From JAYSFC01 sp041913505 (GTDB lineage Bacteria > Pseudomonadota > Gammaproteobacteria > Burkholderiales > Burkholderiaceae_C), in the NCBI GenBank assembly GCA_041913505.1, contig JAYSFC010000002.1:1-64000 (forward strand): 64,000 bases of DNA. Reading direction: 5' to 3'. Positions 26,503 through 33,840 of the stretch are shown one piece after another. Positions within the stretch are counted from its first letter, which is position 1. Each line of letters begins with the position of its first letter. Under the pieces are notes generated by a model that saw nothing but the letters and a program-made list of their open reading frames with translations, was not told the DNA's origin and searched no databases. The position numbers were made by a program, and so were the translations under genes.

Positions 26503-28032
26503 ATGACCACACTGCACGAGCGCATTGCCGCGCAAGACCCCGAGCGCCTGGCGGGCATCCGCCGCGGCATCGAGAAAGAGGGCCTTCGCGTGCTGCCCAC
26601 GGGCGGCCTGGCCCTCACGCCGCACCCGCTGGCCCTTGGGTCCGCGCTGACGCACCCGCACATCACCACCGACTACAGCGAGTCGCAGATCGAGCTCATC
26701 ACGGGGGCCCCCCTCGCGGTGGAGGACGCTCTGGGGGAACTCACCGAGATCCACCAGTTCGTGCTGCGCACGCTGGCCCAGGCGGGCGGCGAGATGCTCT
26801 GGGTGTCGAGCATGCCCTGCGGCCTGCCCACCGACGAGACCATTCCGCTCGCGCGCTACGGCAGCTCGCACATCGGCCGCGCCAAGAGCATCTACCGCAT
26901 GGGCCTGGGCCACCGCTATGGCCGGCGCATGCAGACCATTTCGGGCATCCACTACAACTGGTCGCTGCCCGGCGTGACAAGCGAGCAGTACTTCGCGCTC
27001 ATCCGCAATTTCCGCCGCCACGCCTTCGTGCTGCTGTACCTGTTTGGCGCCTCGCCCGCGCTGTGCCCGTGTTTCGTGGCCGGGCGCGAGCACAGCTTGC
27101 AGCCCATGGGCAGCGAAGGGCAGGCGCTGTACCTGCCGCATGCCACCTCGCTGCGCATGGGGCGCCTGGGCTACCAGAGCGAGGCCCAGTCCTCGCTGTC
27201 GGTGAGCTACAACGGCCTGCAGGGCTACGCCAACTCGCTGCACGAGGCGCTCACGCGCCCGTACCCGGCCTACGAGGCCGTGGGCATCCGCAACCCGGGG
27301 GGCGACTACAACCAGCTGGCCACCAGCCTGCTGCAGATCGAGAACGAGTTCTACGGCACCATCCGCCCCAAGCGCACCGTGCACCGCGGCGAGCGCCCGC
27401 TGCACGCGCTGCGCGAGCGTGGCGTGGAGTACGTGGAGGTGCGCCTCATGGACCTGGATCCGTTCGTGCCCGTGGGCATCACGGCGTCCACCATGCGGCT
27501 GCTCGACGTTTTCCTGCTGCACTGCCTGCTCTCCGACAGCCCGCCCGATACGCCTGCCGAGATCGCCGAGCTCAAGCACAACCAGCACCAGACGGCCGAG
27601 CGCGGCCGCGAGCCCGGCCTGACCCTGCTGCGCCGTGGCGAGCGCGTGCCGCTGGTGGACTGGGCCGCGCAGGTGCTGCAGGAGTGCGGCCCTATTGCGG
27701 CCGCGCTGGACGCGACGCACCGCACGCAGGCCTTTGGCGCCGCGCTGCGCGATGCGCAGGCCACGCTGCAGGATGCCTCGCTTGCCCCCTCGGCGCGCGT
27801 GCTCGCCGCGATGGCGCAGCAGCATGGCTGCAGTTTCGAGTCGTTCTCGCTCGCGCAATCGGCCCTGGCGCGCGACCACCTGCTGGGCCTGCCCTGGAGC
27901 GCGCAGCAGCAACAGCGCTACGTGGCACTGGCCGAGGAGTCGGTGGCCGCGCAAAAGGCCATCGAGGCGGCCGACACCCTGCCGTTCGAGACCTGGCGCC
28001 AGCAGTACATGGCACCGCAGGAATTGGGCTGA
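26503..28032 (+). CDS. gshA: Glutamate-cysteine ligase (GshA)
   Basis: A 509-aa glutamate-cysteine ligase of the proteobacterial type, the first and rate-limiting step of glutathione synthesis. It begins RGIEKEGLRV and carries TDYSESQIELIT (active-site acidic residues), QTISGIHYNWSLP and the long C-terminal IRPKR and EYVEVRLMDLDPF segments. The length matches the E. coli enzyme (518). The ATG at 26503 is chosen; an in-frame ATG at 26458 would add 15 residues without family support. Confidence 0.94.
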   Translation: MTTLHERIAAQDPERLAGIRRGIEKEGLRVLPTGGLALTPHPLALGSALTHPHITTDYSESQIELITGAPLAVEDALGELTEIHQFVLRTLAQAGGEMLWVSSMPCGLPTDETIPLARYGSSHIGRAKSIYRMGLGHRYGRRMQTISGIHYNWSLPGVTSEQYFALIRNFRRHAFVLLYLFGASPALCPCFVAGREHSLQPMGSEGQALYLPHATSLRMGRLGYQSEAQSSLSVSYNGLQGYANSLHEALTRPYPAYEAVGIRNPGGDYNQLATSLLQIENEFYGTIRPKRTVHRGERPLHALRERGVEYVEVRLMDLDPFVPVGITASTMRLLDVFLLHCLLSDSPPDTPAEIAELKHNQHQTAERGREPGLTLLRRGERVPLVDWAAQVLQECGPIAAALDATHRTQAFGAALRDAQATLQDASLAPSARVLAAMAQQHGCSFESFSLAQSALARDHLLGLPWSAQQQQRYVALAEESVAAQKAIEAADTLPFETWRQQYMAPQELG

Positions 28033-28128
28033 TCGCTCCTTTTCGCCTGCACGGCGGGCGCGCGAGCGGCTAAAGTCCAAGCTGCCGACCTCGCCCGGGC
28101 GCGTACCGCGCACCGGGCGCACCATCCC

Positions 28129-30303
28129 ATGCAAGCCACCACCGCCTCCCATCTGCGCGCCGCCTTGCGGGTGGCGCTGAGCCACTACGTCACCAACGGC
28201 CTGGCGGTGGCGCTCGGGCTGTTGCTGGTCTCGGCCGGCGTGCACCTGTGGCTGGGCGGTGCGGCCGCCTCGGCGGCGGCCGTGGGCGTCATTGTCTCGA
28301 TCCCGCCCGACATGCCCGCGCCCCAACGCGGCAAGTTCTGGCACATGCTGCCCGCGCCGCTGCTGGGCCTGCCGCTGTTTTTTGCGGTGCAGCGCCTGCA
28401 CGACCTGCCTTGGGCGCTGGGCCTGCTGCTGGTGCCCGCCACGTTCCTCGCGTTCCTGGCCATGGCCTGGGGCAAGCGCGGGGCGCCCATCGCCATCTCG
28501 GCCATGTTCGCGCTGGTGTTCTCGATGGCCGTGCCCATCCCGCAAGGCGGTGAGAGCTGGCGTGCCGCGCTCACCACCACGTTCTATTTCGGGCTGGGCG
28601 CGCTGTTGTACCTGCCCTATGCTGTGCTGGCCAACCTGGCGCTGAATGCGCGCTACCGCGTGCAGCTCATCGCCGACGTGCTGCTCTCGCTCGCGGCGCT
28701 CATGCGGCTGCAGGCGCGCCAGTTCACGCCCGCGCCGGTGCAGGGTGGCGGCGCCAATCCCCTCACGGCGCCGCTGCTGCGCCGCCAGGCGGCGCTGGCC
28801 GATCAGCTGCAGGGCGCGCGCGACATCGTGCTCGAATCGCCGCGCACCCCGCGCCGCCTGCAGCTGGCGGGCATGCTGCTGCTTTCGCTTGAGATGCGCG
28901 ACCACCTGCTCGCCTGCGAGCTCGACCTCGACGCGCTGCGCACCCAGCCCGGCCAGGCCGAGGCGCTCGCGCGCCAGCAGGCCGTGCTGCAGGATCTGGC
29001 CGACGAGGTCGAGCAATTGGCGGACGCGCTGCTGCTCGGGCGCCCGCCCGCCACGTTCGAGAGCCTGCTGCCGCGCCTCGATGTACCCGTGGAAGAGGCT
29101 GCCCTGGGCTTCACGCCTGCACGGCTCGCGCGCGGGCTGTCGCACCGCATCGGCCACATCCACAACGAAGTGCGCAACCTCGCGGCCCTGGCGCGCGGCG
29201 AGGCCGCACCCGATCTGGCCGTGGTGCGGGCGAGCTGGCAGATGTTCGTGAGCCCCGCGGGCTGGAGCTGGAAGCCCTTCTGGGGCCTGTGGCGCTGGCA
29301 GGCCTCGCCGCTGCGCCATGCGATCCGCGCCACCCTGGCCATCGCCGTGGGCTACGCCGTATCGCGGCTGCTGCCCTGGGGCACGCATGCCTACTGGATC
29401 CTGCTGACCATCGTCGTGGTGCTGCGCGGTAGCGTGGCGCAGACGCTGGAGCGGCGCAATGCGCGCGTGGCGGGCACGCTGCTGGGCTGCGTGCTCGCGT
29501 CGGCCGTGCTTGCGGCCCAGTGGCCGCCGCTCGCGCTGATCGTGTGCGTGACGCTGGCCCAGGCCGTGGCCCATGGCTTCGCCATCCGGCGCTACCTCGT
29601 CACGGCCGTGGCGGCCACGGTGCTGGGGCTGGTGCAGTCGCACATGCTCAACGCGGGCGGCAGCACGGCCTTTGCGCTGTTCGAGCGCCTGGCCGACACG
29701 CTGATCGGCGCGGGCATCGCCTGGGCGTTCGCCTACGTGCTGCCCTCGTGGGAGCGCCACCAGGTGCCGGCCCTCGTGGCGCGCACGCTCGCGGCCCAGG
29801 CGCGCCATGCGCGCGAGGCACTGGGCCTGGCGCAACTGCAGGCGGTGGACAACGCGCCCGAGCTGGCCTGGCGCCTGGCGCGGCGCGAGGCCTACGACAG
29901 CCTTTCGGCCCTGGTGCAGGCCACCGAGCGTGCCTGGAAGGAACCGCGCGCCGTGCGCCCGCCGCTCGAGCCGCTGGAGCGCATGCAGGCGCACTGCTAC
30001 CAGCTGCTGGCCCAGCTCACGGCCGTGAAGACCTTGCTGCTGCTGCGCCGCGGGCATCTGCAGGCCGGCCAGCTGCAGCAGCCCCTGCAGGCGGCGGCGC
30101 AGCGCATTGAATCCACCCTGACCGGTGCCGGGCCCGCGGGCGGCGCCCAGGCGGGCAGCGCGGATGCCGCGCCAGGCCCCGAGCCGCTGCCGCCGCTGGG
30201 GGAGAGCGACCTTACCCCCTGGCTGCTGCGCCGGCTGCAGCTGGCCGAAGGGCTGGCCCAGCAGCTGCGTGCCGAGGCGGCGCGTGTGATTGCTACTGAA
30301 TAG
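28129..30303 (+). CDS. FUSC-family inner membrane protein (YccS/aromatic acid exporter-like)
   Basis: A 724-aa membrane protein with two blocks of about five to six helices (about residues 15-175 and 390-540), separated by a soluble helical region and followed by a helical C-terminal domain rich in L, A, Q and R. This two-block plan fits the FUSC family (YccS, YhfK, AaeB). The second block contains HAYWILLTIVVVLRGSVAQTLERRNARVAGTLLG, typical of the FUSC core. Substrates are unknown; AaeB relatives export aromatic acids. It begins 96 bp after gshA. Confidence 0.88.
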   Translation: MQATTASHLRAALRVALSHYVTNGLAVALGLLLVSAGVHLWLGGAAASAAAVGVIVSIPPDMPAPQRGKFWHMLPAPLLGLPLFFAVQRLHDLPWALGLLLVPATFLAFLAMAWGKRGAPIAISAMFALVFSMAVPIPQGGESWRAALTTTFYFGLGALLYLPYAVLANLALNARYRVQLIADVLLSLAALMRLQARQFTPAPVQGGGANPLTAPLLRRQAALADQLQGARDIVLESPRTPRRLQLAGMLLLSLEMRDHLLACELDLDALRTQPGQAEALARQQAVLQDLADEVEQLADALLLGRPPATFESLLPRLDVPVEEAALGFTPARLARGLSHRIGHIHNEVRNLAALARGEAAPDLAVVRASWQMFVSPAGWSWKPFWGLWRWQASPLRHAIRATLAIAVGYAVSRLLPWGTHAYWILLTIVVVLRGSVAQTLERRNARVAGTLLGCVLASAVLAAQWPPLALIVCVTLAQAVAHGFAIRRYLVTAVAATVLGLVQSHMLNAGGSTAFALFERLADTLIGAGIAWAFAYVLPSWERHQVPALVARTLAAQARHAREALGLAQLQAVDNAPELAWRLARREAYDSLSALVQATERAWKEPRAVRPPLEPLERMQAHCYQLLAQLTAVKTLLLLRRGHLQAGQLQQPLQAAAQRIESTLTGAGPAGGAQAGSADAAPGPEPLPPLGESDLTPWLLRRLQLAEGLAQQLRAEAARVIATE

Positions 30304-30350
30304 ATAGCATTCAGCCACCGCTGCATGCCGACATGAGGGCAAAAAGCCCT
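30293..30350 (+). repeat. Dispersed palindromic repeat, copy 4
   Basis: Starts with ACTGAATAGATAGCATTCAGC, then CCGCTGC, and ends in AGGGC-AAAAA-GCCCT, a small hairpin. It overlaps the end of the FUSC gene and fills the gap before the next convergent gene. Confidence 0.4.
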
Positions 30351-30353
30351 AAA

Positions 30354-30566
30354 TCAGTCGCTGAGCAGCAGCAGCGCCTCCTGGCGCCAGTATTCGGTGG
30401 CGGCAAAGAACCCCTCCCACACGCAGCCGTTACAGCCGCGGCCGCAACAGCTCGTGGGCACGGGCGGGGGCGGGCGCAGGGCGAGCCCGGCGGCCTTGGC
30501 GCGGTCCTGCAGCGTGGCGAACAGGACCTGGGCGCTGCCGAGATCGGAGGCGGGGCGGTCGGTCAC
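30354..30566 (-). CDS. Oxidoreductase-like domain protein, 70 aa
   Basis: A small protein with the cysteine-rich motif SCCGRGCNGCVWEGFFAATEYW (given here from residue 39 in shortened form: CC-x2-GC-x2-CVW), characteristic of the oxidoreductase-like domain family (PF09791). Four cysteines (C40, C41, C45, C48) lie within nine residues and could hold a metal or cluster; this is inference. The GTG start overlaps the stop of the upstream 70-aa membrane protein as GTGA. Longer in-frame starts would lie within that gene and lack family support. Confidence 0.78.
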   Translation of the reverse strand: MTDRPASDLGSAQVLFATLQDRAKAAGLALRPPPPVPTSCCGRGCNGCVWEGFFAATEYWRQEALLLLSD

Positions 30567-30775
30567 CGGCGGCGCTGCCACAGGGCGCGTGCGATGAACG
30601 CACCGCCGAGCACGAGCGCGAACCAGCCCACGAGCGAGGCCTGGCGCATGAGATCCTGCACGCTGGGCGAGCGCGCGAGGATGGGAGCGAGCAGAATCAC
30701 GGCGCCGATCAGCGCGCACACCACCCCCTTGAACAGCATTTCGGAGTTTTGTTTCTGGCGCGGGCTGGAGGGCAT
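30563..30775 (-). CDS. Small membrane protein, 70 aa, function unknown
   Basis: A short protein with two hydrophobic helices (about residues 15-34 and 47-64) and a basic end (ALWQRRR). I do not recognise the family beyond a general two-helix pattern. It is supported by its ATG at 30775, by the GTGA overlap with the next gene, and by membrane-like composition conserved in one frame. It is divergent from ylqF, 66 bp away, so its promoter probably lies in that gap. Confidence 0.65.
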   Translation of the reverse strand: MPSSPRQKQNSEMLFKGVVCALIGAVILLAPILARSPSVQDLMRQASLVGWFALVLGGAFIARALWQRRR

Positions 30776-30841
30776 GTCGGATAGGGGGCAAAGAGACGCG
30801 ATTATCCTTGCGCCCTCAAACAACAGCGAAACACCTTCCCC

Positions 30842-31804
30842 ATGGCCATCCAGTGGTTTCCCGGTCACATGCACCTCACGCGCAAGGCAGTTGCCGAGCG
30901 CATCAAAAACATCGACGTGGTGATCGAGGTGCTGGACGCGCGCCTGCCGGGCTCCAGCGCCAACCCGCTGCTGTCCGAACTTACGGGCCACCGCCCCACG
31001 GTGAAGGTGCTCAACAAGCAGGATCTGGCCGATCCGGCGCGCACCGATGCGTGGCTCGCCTGGTACAACGCCCAGCCCGGCACGCGTGCGGTGCCGCTCG
31101 ACGCGTCGGAGCGTGCGCCGGCCCGGCGGCTCATCGAGGCCTGCCACTTCCTCGCGCCGGAGCGCGGCGGCATGGTGCGCCCCATGCGCGTGCTGATCTG
31201 CGGCATCCCCAACGTGGGCAAATCCACGCTCATCAACACGCTCGCGGGCCGTGTGCAGGCCAAGACGGGCGATGAGGCGGGCATCACCAAGCTCGAGCAG
31301 CGCATCGTGATCGCCGACGACTTCTACCTCTGGGATACGCCCGGCATGCTCTGGCCGCGCATCATCGTGCCCGAGAGCGGCTACAACCTCGCGGCCAGCG
31401 GCGCCGTGGGCCGCAACGCCTATGACGAGGAACTGGTCGCCCTCGAGCTGCTGCGCACCCTGCAGCGCCACTACGTGCCCGAGATCGAGGCCCGCTACAA
31501 GCTGGGCCTGCCCGCCGACGTGGTGGCGGGCATGCACGACGACGAGCTGCTCGACGCCATCGGCCGCAAGCGCGGCGCCATGATGGGCGGCGGGCGCGTG
31601 AATGTGCAGAAGGCGGCCGAGCTCGTCCTCACCGACTTCCGCACGGGCGCCATGGGCCGCGTGAGCCTGGAGTCGCCCCAGGAGTTCGAGGCCTGGCTTG
31701 CCGCTGGCCGCGCGCAGGAAGCCGAGCGCCTGGCCCGCAAGGCCGAGCTGGCCAAAGAGCGGGGCAAGGGCGGCGGGCGCAGGGCGCCGCCGCGGCGCGG
31801 CTGA
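30842..31804 (+). CDS. ylqF: Ribosome biogenesis GTPase YlqF (RbgA)
   Basis: A 320-aa circularly permuted GTPase: the G4 motif NKQD (58-61) precedes G1 GIPNVGKST (121-129) and G3 DTPG (165-168), the hallmark order of the YlqF/RbgA group. The N-terminal WFPGHMHLTRKAV is family-specific. These proteins help assemble the large ribosomal subunit. The C-terminus ends in a basic K/R/G-rich tail likely to contact rRNA. Confidence 0.93.
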   Translation: MAIQWFPGHMHLTRKAVAERIKNIDVVIEVLDARLPGSSANPLLSELTGHRPTVKVLNKQDLADPARTDAWLAWYNAQPGTRAVPLDASERAPARRLIEACHFLAPERGGMVRPMRVLICGIPNVGKSTLINTLAGRVQAKTGDEAGITKLEQRIVIADDFYLWDTPGMLWPRIIVPESGYNLAASGAVGRNAYDEELVALELLRTLQRHYVPEIEARYKLGLPADVVAGMHDDELLDAIGRKRGAMMGGGRVNVQKAAELVLTDFRTGAMGRVSLESPQEFEAWLAAGRAQEAERLARKAELAKERGKGGGRRAPPRRG

Positions 31805-31901
31805 CGGGCGGCGGCCTGCGAGGACCAGGCGGCAAAAAAAGCGTTTGTGGCTGGAAGGTAGCGCGTTACGATCCGAAACCACCCCCACCCGCCCTTGCAC
31901 C

Positions 31902-33824
31902 ATGACCGATGCCGCTCCAACGGCACTGCCGATGCATGAAGACGCGACCGCGCAACGCCTTGTGCGGGTCGGCGGCTGGACGGTCTGGGCCGTGGGCTGC
32001 ACGATCGCGGTGCTGTTGCTGCTCGACCGACCCGTGCCCTGGACCCATGTGGCGCTCAACTTCGGCGCGGGCTTCATGGGGGGCGCCTCGCTGCTGCTCG
32101 GATACTGGCGGCGCTCGCACCTTGCGGCGCTGGTGCTGGTGTGGGGCGTGTGGTGCATCGTGGCGCTGGTGGCCACGACCAACGGCGGCATACGCGGGCC
32201 CAACCTGCTCAACTACCCGGTGCTCATCGTCGTTTCGGGCTGGGTGCTTGGTGTGCGTTCCACGCTGTGGCTCGTAGGGGCCACGGGGGCGTTGTTCCTG
32301 TTCTTCATCTGGGGCGACCTGCAAGGCTGGATGCCCCCAGCGCGGTATGGCAACCGGCTGGCCTACGTGGCCTACTTCGCGGGCATCCTGGGGCTCACGG
32401 CCGCGGCCACGCTGCTGTCGCGGCGCAGCTACCAGGGGCGTGTGGCCGAGGCGCGCCGCGCGGCCAGTGAAATCTACCGCCTCGCGTACTTCGACGCGCT
32501 CACGGGCCTGCCCAACCGGCTCGCGCTCATGCAGCGGCTCGAAAACCTGCAGGGGCGGCTTGGCCGCCCCGTGGTGCAGGTGCATGCGCTGCTGCTGCTT
32601 GATCTGGACCGCTTTACCACGTTCAACGACGCGCGCGGCAACGAGATGGGCGACCGCCTGCTGCGCGCCGTGGCCCTGAGGCTTGAGGCCCAGTTGCCGG
32701 GCGAAGGCCTGCTCGTGCGCGTGGCGGGGGACGAGTTCGGCATCGTGCTGCAAGGGCTGGGCAGCGACGTGGTGCACGCGGGGCAGCAGATGCTGGCGTT
32801 CGCCGAGGGGGTGCTGCATGGCCTGCGGCAGCCTCTGCCGCTCGATGGCGATACCGAAGGGGTGCGCATGGGCGCGAGCGTGGGCATGACGCTCTACCCG
32901 CAAAGCGGCACCGATGGCGCGCACGACGCGCTGCGCCGCGCAGGCACGGCGCTGCACCAGGCCAAGGAGCTGGGCGGCGGGCGCGTGGCCTTTTTCGAGC
33001 AGGGCATGGCCGAAGCGGCGGAGCAGCGCTTTCGCACGGAGCGCGAGCTGCGCCACGCGGTCCAGGCGGGCGAGCTGCGCATGTACCTGCAGCCGCAGGT
33101 GGACCGCGAGGGCCGCCCCAAGGGCGCCGAGGCGCTGCTGCGCTGGCAGCATCCCGTGCGTGGACTCGTGATGCCGGTGGCATTCATTCCGGTCGCGGAG
33201 GAGTCCGACCTCATCGTGGCGCTGGGCGACTGGGTGCTCGAGCAGGCCTGCGTGCTGCTGGCGTCGCCCGCGCTGCGCGCGCGCGGGCTGGGCCTGTCGG
33301 TGAACGTGAGCACGCGCCAGTTCCGCGACGCGGGCTTTGTGCCCAAGCTGCAGGCGCTGCTCGCGCACACGGGGGCCGATCCCGCGCGGCTCACGCTCGA
33401 GGTGACCGAGGGGCTGGTGATGGATGATTTCGACGATGCCGTGGCCAAGATGCATGCGCTCGTGGCGCTGGGCGTGAAGTTCGCGCTCGACGACTTCGGC
33501 ACGGGCTACTCGTCGCTCGCCTACCTCAAGCGCCTGCCGATCCACGAGCTCAAGATCGACAAGTCTTTCGTGCAAGACGTGCTGCACGACGACAACGATG
33601 CGGCGCTCGTCGAGGCCATCCTGCGCGTGGCTGACCGCTTCGGCCTGCGCGTGGTGGCCGAGGGGGTGGAGACCGAAGCCCAGGCGGACTTCCTCGCGGC
33701 GCGCGCGCCGCACCTGCTCTACCAGGGCTATCTGTTCGGCAGGCCTTGCCCGCAGGACCAGTGGCTGGCTGCGGTGGGCGCGGCGCCTGCGCAGGAAGAG
33801 CCCGCGCCGAGCAATCTGCCCTGA
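31902..33824 (+). CDS. Membrane-bound GGDEF/EAL cyclic-di-GMP protein
   Basis: A 640-aa protein with about five to six membrane helices (residues 24-172), a GGDEF domain (about 195-370) and an EAL domain (about 380-630). The cyclase motif is AGDEF (275-279) instead of GGDEF, after the usual FDALTGLPNR. The phosphodiesterase motif EALLRW (410-415) and DDFGTGYSSLAYLKRLP are intact, as is KIDKSFV. It is likely an active c-di-GMP phosphodiesterase; AGDEF variants can still make c-di-GMP, so dual activity cannot be excluded. The ATG at 31902 gives a compact N-terminus before the first helix. Confidence 0.9.
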   Translation: MTDAAPTALPMHEDATAQRLVRVGGWTVWAVGCTIAVLLLLDRPVPWTHVALNFGAGFMGGASLLLGYWRRSHLAALVLVWGVWCIVALVATTNGGIRGPNLLNYPVLIVVSGWVLGVRSTLWLVGATGALFLFFIWGDLQGWMPPARYGNRLAYVAYFAGILGLTAAATLLSRRSYQGRVAEARRAASEIYRLAYFDALTGLPNRLALMQRLENLQGRLGRPVVQVHALLLLDLDRFTTFNDARGNEMGDRLLRAVALRLEAQLPGEGLLVRVAGDEFGIVLQGLGSDVVHAGQQMLAFAEGVLHGLRQPLPLDGDTEGVRMGASVGMTLYPQSGTDGAHDALRRAGTALHQAKELGGGRVAFFEQGMAEAAEQRFRTERELRHAVQAGELRMYLQPQVDREGRPKGAEALLRWQHPVRGLVMPVAFIPVAEESDLIVALGDWVLEQACVLLASPALRARGLGLSVNVSTRQFRDAGFVPKLQALLAHTGADPARLTLEVTEGLVMDDFDDAVAKMHALVALGVKFALDDFGTGYSSLAYLKRLPIHELKIDKSFVQDVLHDDNDAALVEAILRVADRFGLRVVAEGVETEAQADFLAARAPHLLYQGYLFGRPCPQDQWLAAVGAAPAQEEPAPSNLP

Positions 33825-33840
33825 GTGGCGGGGCGGGCCG

